This document shows, piece after piece, positions 43,617-51,619 of a stretch of 64,000 nt of DNA (positions are counted from its first letter, which is position 1; the number at the start of each line of letters is the position of its first letter). The position numbers and the translations under genes are program-made. The stretch spans positions 1,348,001 to 1,412,000 of the forward strand of contig NZ_CP159403.1 in assembly GCF_040500525.1 (NCBI RefSeq). Reading direction: 5' to 3'. A model generated the notes under the pieces. It saw nothing but the letters and a program-made list of their open reading frames with translations, searched no databases and was not told the DNA's origin. The stretch comes from Azospirillum formosense (lineage in GTDB: Bacteria > Pseudomonadota > Alphaproteobacteria > Azospirillales > Azospirillaceae).

Positions 43617-44201
43617 TCACAGGTACGGCGGGGTGCAGGCGCTGATGATTTCGCATTCCTCGTCGCCGAGGTTGCGGAAGCGGTGCGGGATGCGGCTGTC
43701 GAACAGATAGGCGTCGCCGGGGCCGAGGATCTCCTTGCGGTCGCCGACCGTCAGCTCGATCCGGCCCTTGATGACGATGCCGCCCTCCTCCGATTCGTGC
43801 TGGAGCATGGTGCGGCCGCCGGTGTCGGCGCCGGGGGCGTACTTCTCGTGCAGCACCTGGAGGTTGCGGCCGCGCAGGTCGCCCACCTGCCGGAAGGAGA
43901 TGGAGCCGACCCGGCTCTTCACCAGCCCGGTCAGCTCGACCAGATCGCCGCCCTTGAAGAAGATCTGCTCGCGCGGCGGCAGGTCGTCGGAGGAGAAGAA
44001 CTCCGCCAGGGTCATCGGAATGCCCTGGAGCACCTTGCGCAGCGAGGAGACGGAGGGGCTGCACCGGTTCTGCTCGATCAGCGAGATGGTGCCGTTGGTC
44101 ACGCCCGCCCGTTGCGCCAACTGGCGCTGGGACAGTCCGTGCGCTTCGCGAACCTGCTTCAGGCGCGCGCCCACGTTGAAATCGACAGCGTCCACATCCA
44201 T
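43617..44201 (-). CDS. Cro/C1-type regulator with cupin domain (PuuR-like)
   Basis: A 194-residue repressor: a helix-turn-helix (LKQVREAHGLSQRQLAQRAGVTNGTISLIEQ) and a cupin sensor domain (about 110-190). E. coli PuuR, with the same layout, represses putrescine catabolism genes and is released by putrescine. It is divergent from gabD-gabT and converges on the importer, and a palindrome is present near both. Confidence 0.9.
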   Translation of the reverse strand: MDVDAVDFNVGARLKQVREAHGLSQRQLAQRAGVTNGTISLIEQNRCSPSVSSLRKVLQGIPMTLAEFFSSDDLPPREQIFFKGGDLVELTGLVKSRVGSISFRQVGDLRGRNLQVLHEKYAPGADTGGRTMLQHESEEGGIVIKGRIELTVGDRKEILGPGDAYLFDSRIPHRFRNLGDEECEIISACTPPYL

Positions 44202-44281
44202 GGATCGGTTCCTCGCTCCTGACCGGAAGGCATACCGGATTCGCGTGTGTGCGTCATCAAAAACTCAACACCCGATTAGGG

Positions 44282-44310
44282 TTGTTTAATTTATTAAACA
44301 TGGGTACGCT
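44282..44310 (+). promoter_or_regulatory. promoter with PuuR-like operator upstream of gabD
   Basis: The -35 TTGTTT and -10 TACGCT are separated by 17 bases, and the perfect palindrome GTTTAAT-TT-ATTAAAC (44284-44299) overlaps the -35. It lies 31 bases upstream of gabD. The position fits repression. Confidence 0.72.
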
Positions 44311-44341
44311 CCCTTCACATAGCAAATCGAGGCTGATTCCC

Positions 44342-45802
44342 ATGCTGTCGCTGAACGACCAGAGCCTTCTTCGGACACAAGCCTATGTGAACGGCGCGTG
44401 GCGCGACGCCTTCTCCGGCAAGACCTTCGCGGTGACCAACCCGGCGACGGGCGAGGAACTGGCCCGGGTCGCCGACGTCGGCGCGGAAGAGACGCGGCAG
44501 GCCATCAACGCCGCCGACGCCGCCCTGCCCGCCTGGCGCGCCAAGACCGCGAAGGAGCGCGCGGCGATCCTGCGCCGCTGGTTCGAGCTGATCATGGCGG
44601 CGCAGGAGGATCTGGCCGTCCTGATGACGCTGGAGCAGGGCAAGCCGCTGGCCGAGGCCCGCGGCGAGGTCGCCTACGGCGCCAGCTTCATCGAGTGGTT
44701 CGCCGAGGAGGGCAAGCGGGTCTACGGCGACGTGATCCCCAGCTTCGCCGGCAACAAGCGCATCGTCGTCCTGAAGGAGCCGATCGGCGTCGTCGCGGCG
44801 ATCACCCCGTGGAACTTCCCCAACGCGATGATCACCCGCAAGGTCGGCCCAGCGCTGGCCGCCGGCTGCACCATCGTCGTCAAGCCGGCGGAGGACACCC
44901 CGCTGTCCGCCCTGGCGCTGGCCGAGCTGGCCGAGCGCGCCGGCGTCCCGGCCGGGGTGTTTAACATCGTCACCGGGTCTGACCCCGTCGCCATCGGCGG
45001 CGAGCTGACCGCCAGCCCGATCGTGCGCAAGCTGTCCTTCACCGGCTCGACCGAGGTCGGCAAGATCCTGATGCGCCAGTCCGCCGACACGGTGAAGAAG
45101 GTGTCGCTGGAGCTGGGCGGCAACGCGCCCTTCATCGTGTTCGACGACGCCGACCTGGACGAGGCGGTCAAGGGCGCCTTGGCGTCCAAGTACCGCAACT
45201 CCGGCCAGACCTGCGTCTGCGCGAACCGCCTGCTGGTCCAGGCCGGCGTCTACGACGCCTTCGCCGCCAAGCTGGCCGAGGCGGTGAAGCAGATCCGCGT
45301 CGGCAACGGCATGGAGGCCGGGGTCACCCAGGGCCCGATGATCAACGGCCAGGCCGTCGAGAAGGTCGAGGAGCTGATGGGCGACGCGCTGGCCAAGGGC
45401 GCCACGGTCGCGCTCGGCGGCAAGCGCCACGGCCTGGGCGGCACCTTCTTCGAGCCGACGATCCTGACCGGCGTCACCACCGAGATGCGCGTGGCCCGCG
45501 AGGAGATCTTCGGCCCGGTGGCCCCGCTGTTCAAGTTCGAGACGGAGGCCGACGCCATCCGCATGGCCAACGACACCGAATTCGGTCTGGCCGCCTATTT
45601 CTACAGCCGGGACATCGGCCGGGTGTGGCGCGTGGCCGAGCAGCTCGAATACGGGATGGTCGGCATCAACGAAGGCATCCTGTCGACCGAGGTCGCGCCG
45701 TTCGGCGGCATCAAGCAGTCGGGCATCGGGCGGGAAGGCTCCAAGTACGGTGTGGAGGACTTCCTGGAGATCAAGTACCTGTGCGTCGGCCTGGGCGCCT
45801 GA
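44342..45802 (+). CDS. gabD: NAD(P)-dependent succinate-semialdehyde dehydrogenase
   Basis: Oxidises succinate semialdehyde to succinate, the second step of GABA breakdown. The 486-residue protein has the catalytic Cys291 (SGQTCVCANR), the general base Glu257 (SLELGGNAPF), and the SSADH-type segment EVAYGASFIEWFAEEGKRVYGD. The start ATG at 44342 (MLSLNDQSLL) gives the usual length. It is followed by gabT 28 bases later. Confidence 0.94.
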   Translation: MLSLNDQSLLRTQAYVNGAWRDAFSGKTFAVTNPATGEELARVADVGAEETRQAINAADAALPAWRAKTAKERAAILRRWFELIMAAQEDLAVLMTLEQGKPLAEARGEVAYGASFIEWFAEEGKRVYGDVIPSFAGNKRIVVLKEPIGVVAAITPWNFPNAMITRKVGPALAAGCTIVVKPAEDTPLSALALAELAERAGVPAGVFNIVTGSDPVAIGGELTASPIVRKLSFTGSTEVGKILMRQSADTVKKVSLELGGNAPFIVFDDADLDEAVKGALASKYRNSGQTCVCANRLLVQAGVYDAFAAKLAEAVKQIRVGNGMEAGVTQGPMINGQAVEKVEELMGDALAKGATVALGGKRHGLGGTFFEPTILTGVTTEMRVAREEIFGPVAPLFKFETEADAIRMANDTEFGLAAYFYSRDIGRVWRVAEQLEYGMVGINEGILSTEVAPFGGIKQSGIGREGSKYGVEDFLEIKYLCVGLGA

Positions 45803-45830
45803 CGCCATCCTTTCCAATCGGGGGTTTGAG

Positions 45831-47117
45831 ATGAGCAACCAGTCCTTCCAGGATCGTCGCAACGCCGCCGTTCCGCGCGGCCTTGCCAACGCCATGCCGG
45901 TCTATGTCGACCGCGCCGAGAACGCCGAGCTGTGGGACGTCGAGGGCAACCGCTTCATCGACTTCGCCGGCGGCATCGCGGTGCTGAACACCGGCCACCG
46001 CCATCCGAAGATCATCGAGGCGGTGAAGGCCCAGCTCGACCGCTTCACCCACACCTGCGCGATGGTCACGCCCTACGAGTCCTTCGTGACCCTGGCGGAG
46101 CGGCTGAACGCGCTGGTTCCGGGCTCCACGCCGAAGAAGACCGCCTTCTTCACCACGGGCGCCGAAGCCGTCGAGAACGCCGTGAAGATCGCCCGCGCCC
46201 ACACGGGCCGTCCGGGCGTGATCGCCTTCTCCGGCGCCTTCCACGGCCGCACGCTGCTGGCGATGGCGCTGACCGGCAAGGTCGTTCCCTACAAGGTCGG
46301 CTTCGGTCCCTTCCCGGCCGAGGTCTACCACGCGCCCTTCCCCAACGCCTACCGCGGGGTCAGCGTCCAGGACAGCCTGAAGGCGCTAGAGTCCCTGTTC
46401 AAGTCGGACGTCGACGCCACCCGCGTCGCCGCGATCATCGTGGAGCCGGTGCAGGGTGAGGGCGGCTTCAACATCGCCCCGCCGGAGTTCCTGCAGGCCC
46501 TGCGCAAGATCTGCGACGACAACGGCATCCTGCTGATCATCGACGAGATTCAGACCGGCTTCGCCCGCACCGGCAAGATGTTCGCCATCGAGCATTCCGG
46601 CGTCGAGCCCGACCTGATGACCATGGCGAAGAGCTTGGCCGGCGGTTTCCCGCTGTCGGCGGTCACCGGCAAGGCGGAGATCATGGACGCCCCGATCCCC
46701 GGCGGCATCGGCGGCACCTACGCCGGCAGCCCGCTGGCGACCACCGCGGCGCTGGCCGTGCTGGACGTCATCGAGGAGGAGAAGCTGATCCAGCGCTCCA
46801 ACGACCTGGGCGAGCGCATCGCCGGCCGCTTCCGCACCATGGCCCAGCGCAACACGCTGTCGGTGATCGGCGACGTGCGCAACCTGGGCGGCATGATCGC
46901 CATGGAGCTGGTGAAGGACCGCGGCACCAAGGAGCCGGCGCCGGAGCTGACCAAGGCACTGGTCGCCAAGGCGGCGGAGAAGGGCCTCGTCCTGCTGTCC
47001 TGCGGCACCTACGGCAACGTGATCCGCATCCTGGTCCCGCTGACCGCGTCGGACGCGCTGGTGGACGAGGGTCTGGACATCATCGAGCGCTCCCTGGAGG
47101 AGCTGGTCTCGGCCTGA
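45831..47117 (+). CDS. gabT: 4-aminobutyrate--2-oxoglutarate transaminase
   Basis: PLP enzyme that converts GABA to succinate semialdehyde. The 428-residue protein shows the PLP Lys267 (MTMAKSLAGGF), Asp238 (LLIIDEIQTGF), and the GabT start FQDRRNAAVPRGLANAMPVYVDRAENAELWDV. It follows gabD with a 28-base gap and ends in a strong terminator. Some members also accept putrescine-derived or 5-aminovalerate substrates. Confidence 0.94.
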   Translation: MSNQSFQDRRNAAVPRGLANAMPVYVDRAENAELWDVEGNRFIDFAGGIAVLNTGHRHPKIIEAVKAQLDRFTHTCAMVTPYESFVTLAERLNALVPGSTPKKTAFFTTGAEAVENAVKIARAHTGRPGVIAFSGAFHGRTLLAMALTGKVVPYKVGFGPFPAEVYHAPFPNAYRGVSVQDSLKALESLFKSDVDATRVAAIIVEPVQGEGGFNIAPPEFLQALRKICDDNGILLIIDEIQTGFARTGKMFAIEHSGVEPDLMTMAKSLAGGFPLSAVTGKAEIMDAPIPGGIGGTYAGSPLATTAALAVLDVIEEEKLIQRSNDLGERIAGRFRTMAQRNTLSVIGDVRNLGGMIAMELVKDRGTKEPAPELTKALVAKAAEKGLVLLSCGTYGNVIRILVPLTASDALVDEGLDIIERSLEELVSA

Positions 47118-47145
47118 TCCTTTCACGAAGTCCCCCGCCTGCACG

Positions 47146-47180
47146 CCCTCCTTCCCGCAAGGGAAGGAGGGTTTCTTTTT
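47146..47180 (+). terminator. rho-independent terminator of gabDT
   Basis: The perfect 11-base stem CCCTCCTTCCC/GGGAAGGAGGG with loop GCAA is followed by TTTCTTTTT, 28 bases downstream of gabT. Confidence 0.95.
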
Positions 47181-47235
47181 GTGCGCCCGCCCGCCCGCGC
47201 TTTAGGATGAGGACGCGGGGCGGAGGGGCTAGCGC

Positions 47236-48119
47236 ATGGCCGGCGGGATCGACATCGTCATCATCAAGAAGAACGGGCTGGGCGACGCCGGGGCCAGCGT
47301 CTTCGGCGAGGTCGCGGAAACACTGCGCTTCGCGCTGCGCCGCCTGGGCATCGACGCGGAGATCGTGTGGAACCGCGTCGGCCGGCGGCGGCGCGCGATC
47401 GTGCTGGGCGGGCACGACCTGACTCCGGAGGAAGGCGACCGCCTGCCCAGCGGCACCATCCTGTACAATCTGGAGCAGATCGCCACGCTCCACCCGCGCA
47501 ACGCCCATTACCTGGACCTGCTGCGCCGCTGCCGGGTGTGGGACTACAGCCCGCGCAACATCGCCGATCTGGCCCGCCAGGGCATCCGGGCGCGCCTCGT
47601 TCCCATCGGGCATGTCGACGAGATGACCCGCATCGCCACAGCACCGCCCCCGGCATCGACGTGCTCTTCTACGGCGCGGTGAATCCGCGCCGCCGCGCCA
47701 TCCTCGACGCGCTGGGCGAGCGCGGCCTGACCGTGGTCAGCCTCCAGCATTATTACGGAGAGCTGCGCGACCGCTTCGTCGCCGACGCCAAGCTGGTGTT
47801 GAACCTGCATTACCACGAGGCGGGCATCTTCGAGATCGTCCGCGTCTCGCATCTGCTGTCGAACCGCAAGGCGGTGCTGGCCGAGCGCCACCCCGACACC
47901 GAGATCGACCCCGACCTGCTGGACGCCATGGCCTTCGCCCCCTACGACGGGCTGGTCGAGGCCGCCTGCGCGCTGGTCGCCGACGGTGAGCGGCGGGAGG
48001 CGCTGGCCGAGGCCGGATACCGGCGCATGAGGGACCGGGACGCGGTGGCGCTGATGCGCGGCGCCGCCGCGGACCTCGGTGTTTCAAACAGTGAAGCCGG
48101 CGCCCTCACCGGCTCCTGA
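47236..48119 (+). pseudogene. glycosyltransferase-like protein, interrupted by a frameshift
   Basis: The first frame starts at 47236 (MAGGIDIVIIKKNGLGDAGA) and stays open until about 47682, but protein similarity to a glycan-related family breaks near residue 136. A second frame from about 47640 continues smoothly (TAPGIDVLFYGAVNPRRR ... VSLQHYYGELRDRF) to 48119. Adding one base near 47640 (a missing C in GCCCAC) would give ...EMTRIAHSTAPGIDVLFYG and join them. This may be a real mutation or a sequencing error. The full protein would have about 294 residues. Confidence 0.75.
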
Positions 48120-48128
48120 CGCGCCCGC

Positions 48129-48494
48129 TCACAGCTCGACGACCGGCGCGAAGCCGCCGAAGATCATCCGCTTGCCGTCGAAGGGCATCGGGTTGTTCTC
48201 CGGGCTGAACCGCTCGTCGGTCTTCATCAGCTCCTCGATCCGCCCCATGCCGGCGTCCCGCGTCGCCTTGTCCGGCCATTCGATCCAGGAGAAGGCGACC
48301 GTCTCGTCCTCCGTCGCCTGCACGGCCCGGCGGAAATCGGTGAGCTTGCCGTTGGGCACGTCGTCGCCCCAGCATTCGATGATGCGCGTCGCGCCAAGCT
48401 CCTTGAACAGAACGTCGACCTTGTTCGCGTGGTCGATGAAGGCCTGCTTGTTGGCCGTCGGAACCGCGATGACGAACCCGTCGATGTAAGCCAT
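48129..48494 (-). CDS. DUF1428 family protein (YbaA-like)
   Basis: A 121-residue ferredoxin-like-fold protein (MAYIDGFVIAVPTANKQAFIDH start, ending GGFAPVVEL). The DUF1428/YbaA family has no known function. It is the last gene of the TetR operon with the VOC and SRPBCC genes. Confidence 0.92.
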   Translation of the reverse strand: MAYIDGFVIAVPTANKQAFIDHANKVDVLFKELGATRIIECWGDDVPNGKLTDFRRAVQATEDETVAFSWIEWPDKATRDAGMGRIEELMKTDERFSPENNPMPFDGKRMIFGGFAPVVEL

Positions 48495-48532
48495 GCCCTT
48501 CCTCCCTTTTGTCTGAAAGCCCTGCCCCGCCG

Positions 48533-48964
48533 TCAGGCCGCCGCGCCCGCGTTCTTCGCGCCCTCGTAGTTCAGCATCCAGGGCGTGCCGAAGCGGTCGG
48601 TGAACATGGCGAAGCGCTCGGCCCAGAAGGTTTCGCCCGGCGGCATCTCCACGGCGCGGGCGTTCTTCGCCAGCGCACCGAAAACCCGGTCGAATTCGGC
48701 GAGCGACGGCGGGGCGATCTGCACCCGGAATCCCTGCGGCGTGCTGTACATGCTGTCCGGCGAGTCGGAGGCCATCACCGTGGTCGCCCCCAGCTTCACC
48801 ATCATGTTCATCACAAGGTGATCGCCGCCGGGCATACGGCTGCCCGCATCCGGGGCGTCGCTGTTGCGGAACACATAGACGACCTCGCCGCCGAGGGTCT
48901 CGGCGTAGTGGGTCATCGCTTCCAGGCAGGTCCCGTTGAAGAACAGGTAGATCGTCGGTTCCAT
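48533..48964 (-). CDS. VOC/PhnB-like family protein
   Basis: A 143-residue protein of the glyoxalase/bleomycin-resistance (VOC) fold, PhnB-like: MEPTIYLFFNGTCLEAMTHYAE and the C-terminal WAERFAMFTDRFGTPWMLNYEG. I chose the ATG at 48964, which has the GGGAGG ribosome site. The substrate is unknown. Confidence 0.92.
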   Translation of the reverse strand: MEPTIYLFFNGTCLEAMTHYAETLGGEVVYVFRNSDAPDAGSRMPGGDHLVMNMMVKLGATTVMASDSPDSMYSTPQGFRVQIAPPSLAEFDRVFGALAKNARAVEMPPGETFWAERFAMFTDRFGTPWMLNYEGAKNAGAAA

Positions 48965-49013
48965 GGTCTCGTTTCCTCCCGGTTCGCTTGTTTCTGAGTC
49001 AGAGCGTCTTGGG

Positions 49014-49478
49014 TCAAAGCGTCTGGGCGAGGGCTTCGAGCTGGTCGGTCGCTTTGCCCCAGCCTTCGTGGAAGCCCATCTTCTCATGCTCGTCGCGCGC
49101 CTCGGCGCTCCAGTGCATGGCGCGCGCGGTGTAGAGGGTCCGGCCGTCGCCCGCGTCCTCGAACCGCACCTCGGCGGTCATGAAGGCCCGGCCCGACGGC
49201 CGCCAGCCGGGGCGGAAGGCGTCGGTGAAGACCAGACGCCGCCCCTCCTCCACATCGAGGAAAACGCCGGGGTCGCCGAAGGATTCGCCGTTCGGGCCGT
49301 TCATCCGCGTGAAGAACTCGCCGCCCGGCCGCAGGTCCATCCGCGCCTCGGACACGAACCAGGGCTTGGGGCAGAACCACTGTTTCAGCAGCTCGGGTTC
49401 GGTCCAGCAGCGCCACAGCGCGCCGCGCGGCGCGTCGAGGCTGCGGGTCAGAACGAGGTCGCGCTCACCTTCCGTCAT
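49014..49478 (-). CDS. SRPBCC/AHSA1-domain protein
   Basis: A 154-residue START-like ligand-binding domain with LTRSLDAPRGALWRCWTEPELLKQWF. Such proteins bind hydrophobic ligands and are often in stress operons. Its start overlaps the TetR gene end by 14 bases. Confidence 0.92.
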   Translation of the reverse strand: MTEGERDLVLTRSLDAPRGALWRCWTEPELLKQWFCPKPWFVSEARMDLRPGGEFFTRMNGPNGESFGDPGVFLDVEEGRRLVFTDAFRPGWRPSGRAFMTAEVRFEDAGDGRTLYTARAMHWSAEARDEHEKMGFHEGWGKATDQLEALAQTL

Positions 49479-50115
49479 GGGGTGTCCCTTTCGAACGGGT
49501 CTGTGAAAAGAGCAGCGTGAGATAGCGTTTCAGGTGATCGACGCTGTCCAGCGCGTCCTCGCGCCCGCCCGTCGCCTTGGCGAGGATGAAGGCGCCCTGG
49601 AGCACGGCCTGGGTGTGCCGTGCGAGGCTCGCCGGGGTCCAGTCGGCCACGATGCCGCGCGCCGCCATGGCCGCCGCGATGTCCGGTTCGAGCGTCGCCG
49701 CGTGGCCGAAGATGCTGGCGGCGCAGGCGTTGCGGATCGCCGGGTGCGACCCGTAGACCTCCTGCGTCATGGTCCCGACGAGGCAGGTGAACTCGGCGGG
49801 ATCGCCGTCGATGATCGCCTTGCGGAACTCGACATAGCCGAACAGCCGGTCGAGCGGGTCGTCGAGCCGGTGGTACGGCGCGTTCGCGAAGAAGGCCGAG
49901 GTGGTTTCCGCCCAATAGGCGGCGGCGGCGACGCCGAGCGCTTCCTTGGTCTCGAAATGGTGGAAGAACGCGCCCTTGGTGACCCCCGCTGCCTTGCAGA
50001 GATCATCGACGGAGGTCGCCGCGAAGCCCTTGGCCCGGATGACGTCCCGCGCCGCTTCGAGAAGCCGGGTGCGGGCATCGCCGCGTTCGGGGTGGTGTTT
50101 GGCGGGTCTCGGCAT
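49465..50115 (-). CDS. TetR-family transcriptional regulator of the SRPBCC/VOC/DUF1428 operon
   Basis: A 216-residue repressor with the N-terminal helix-turn-helix AARDVIRAKGFAATSVDDLCKAAGVTKGAFFHHFETKEALG. It leads the four-gene operon. A promoter and palindrome sit at its 5' end and place the start at the ATG at 50115 (MPRPAK), almost at the transcription start; the ATG at 50127 lies inside the palindrome. The inducer is unknown. Confidence 0.92.
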   Translation of the reverse strand: MPRPAKHHPERGDARTRLLEAARDVIRAKGFAATSVDDLCKAAGVTKGAFFHHFETKEALGVAAAAYWAETTSAFFANAPYHRLDDPLDRLFGYVEFRKAIIDGDPAEFTCLVGTMTQEVYGSHPAIRNACAASIFGHAATLEPDIAAAMAARGIVADWTPASLARHTQAVLQGAFILAKATGGREDALDSVDHLKRYLTLLFSQTRSKGTPHDGR

Positions 50116-50121
50116 GGGCCG

Positions 50122-50152
50122 AAACATACCGAACGGTTGGTACGGGAGTCAA
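50122..50152 (-). promoter_or_regulatory. TetR promoter/operator, likely leaderless
   Basis: On the minus strand TTGACT (-35) and TATGTT (-10) flank the palindrome TACC-N8-GGTA (50127-50142). The ATG at 50115 lies 7 bases after the -10, where transcription should begin, so the mRNA would be leaderless. Confidence 0.65.
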
Positions 50153-50220
50153 GCGTGGAGAGGTGCCGCCACTCCATCCAGCGCGGCAGTCTCAGCGCGC
50201 CAAGCGAGCAGGGACCAGCA

Positions 50221-50295
50221 GTGGTCATTCTCCAACAATGTTACGGGGCGCTGCGTGATCACTTCGTAGCCGATGCAAGCTTTGCTCTGGCATGA
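50221..50295 (+). pseudogene. decayed fragment related to the frameshifted glycosyltransferase-like gene
   Basis: The frame VVILQQCYGALRDHFVADAS closely matches residues of the gene at 47236 (VVSLQHYYGELRDRFVADAK), and the bases agree over about 70 positions (near 47733-47800). The frame stops at 50293. Nothing else of the gene is visible, so this is a remnant. Confidence 0.72.
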
Positions 50296-50577
50296 GCCAC
50301 GACGCAGAAACCCGCGACGCTTAAGGAGCGGCAAAAACAATCAACAATGCGTATTGCGATGACAATGAGCATATTATATACTTTTCAAAATGATTGATAA
50401 TCCTTTTGGTTGCAGTCACCTGCGCGGGGAGGGAGGCACACATCTTCAGTTGAGGAAGGACTGCAGTAATATTTAATCACTTACTCGCAGAAATTCATGA
50501 GAACTTCTGCGTCCTTGGCACCCCTGACATTGCTGTCATAAGCAGACCAATATTCTGGAAATATTTTGGAGAAAAAA
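50296..50577. other. AT-rich region upstream of the orphan gene, no gene seen
   Basis: The base composition falls sharply here. It holds a 7-base-stem hairpin CGCAGAA/TTCTGCG (about 50487-50512) and the short inverted repeat TGACA/TGTCA (about 50526-50539), but I see no open frame of note. It probably contains the promoter of the following gene. Confidence 0.5.
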
Positions 50578-51243
50578 ATGGCTCTCGATAGAATTCATCT
50601 CAGAAAGTTACTAAAAATACTATTTCTTGCCCCTAACAAACGTCGATCCGCCATTCTCTCCGACATTCGAGAAGAAATTGCTCGCGACGCTGGCATTTTA
50701 TCATCCGGAGGCGATTTCTATGCACCGTTCTGGGCAGATGCACGAAATCATGCATTTGGAATAAGAGACCTTCATAATTCGATAGACATGAGGATTGCTA
50801 GCAATGATCGGCGCAGGAATCTATATCCTTCTCTCCGTGATGGATTTCTGCTCTGGTGGAATGATCGTCGGCGTTGGACCAATGAACCTTTTCATCCCGG
50901 TCATTCATTAAAGGCACACTTTTCCTTTCCAGGCTTAGCTGCAATCGTAAAAATAGACAGCGTTCTGTCTGTTCGCGATGGGCTTGGAACCGAACATGCT
51001 GTCTACCCTTACTTTTCACCAGAACCAATTTTAACTGAAGAAGCTGCTCGCCTTGGACTGTGGTTATTGTCGAGAGCATTGCCTTCAGTTCCATCCAATG
51101 AGGTACATATTTTAGATGTGATTCGAGGACATGCCTTTGCAATTGATCGCCCTCCACTTCGCGGCGACGAGGAAGAAATTTTCCGTTACCGCTACGCACA
51201 ACTTCTCGAAGAGCGCGCATTTTTATTGGAGCAATACTCATAG
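50578..51243 (+). CDS. hypothetical protein (221 aa) in AT-rich, probably foreign DNA
   Basis: A 221-residue soluble protein with no recognised domain. It is Arg/Trp-rich (FLLWWNDRRRWTNEPFHPGH), contains SFPGLAAIVKIDSVLSVRDG and ends GDEEEIFRYRYAQLLEERAFLL, which looks like a natural protein. The ATG at 50578 has the GGAG site 6 bases upstream. Codon use is much AT-richer than every neighbour, so it was most likely acquired from elsewhere. There is no mobile gene next to it. I cannot say what it does; an accessory or defence role is possible but unsupported. Confidence 0.7.
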   Translation: MALDRIHLRKLLKILFLAPNKRRSAILSDIREEIARDAGILSSGGDFYAPFWADARNHAFGIRDLHNSIDMRIASNDRRRNLYPSLRDGFLLWWNDRRRWTNEPFHPGHSLKAHFSFPGLAAIVKIDSVLSVRDGLGTEHAVYPYFSPEPILTEEAARLGLWLLSRALPSVPSNEVHILDVIRGHAFAIDRPPLRGDEEEIFRYRYAQLLEERAFLLEQYS

Positions 51244-51619
51244 CCGAAGCCTTTCAGAGGCCCCTACAGCGACACCATTAACAACAGAGCAAATAATTGT
51301 AAGTTTTCCGTAAAAATTTTAGATCTTACCGAGGAAATTTTATGATGCCTTGAAGCAAATCTTAGGAAGACACCCCACGAACGCCACAATATTGCAGACC
51401 ACCCAAAGAACCTCCCTACCCAAGATGCACGCAAAAATCTAAGTAGAAGGCTTTACTACATAGCAGAGACCGAAACTGCCTTCACTCAACAAACGGAATA
51501 CGTTTGCTCCTAAAGCTTAACTTAGAGGTCCTTCTTACCGCCACATCACGAAAAGCGCCACGTTTATGCGGACTACACAATTTACTCGGCGTAGCCGCAT
51601 GGCTGGAGTGTGGGGGAAA
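51244..51619. other. AT-rich stretch without a convincing gene
   Basis: The composition remains AT-rich to about 51590 and then returns to normal. All frames are broken by stops or too short, and I see no tRNA-like or long hairpin structure. It is probably the 3' side of the foreign segment. Confidence 0.5.

Noticed and set aside
50798..51241. 147-codon minus-strand frame opposite the orphan gene
   Set aside because: Its sequence has no protein-like features; the plus-strand gene has a good ribosome site and natural composition.
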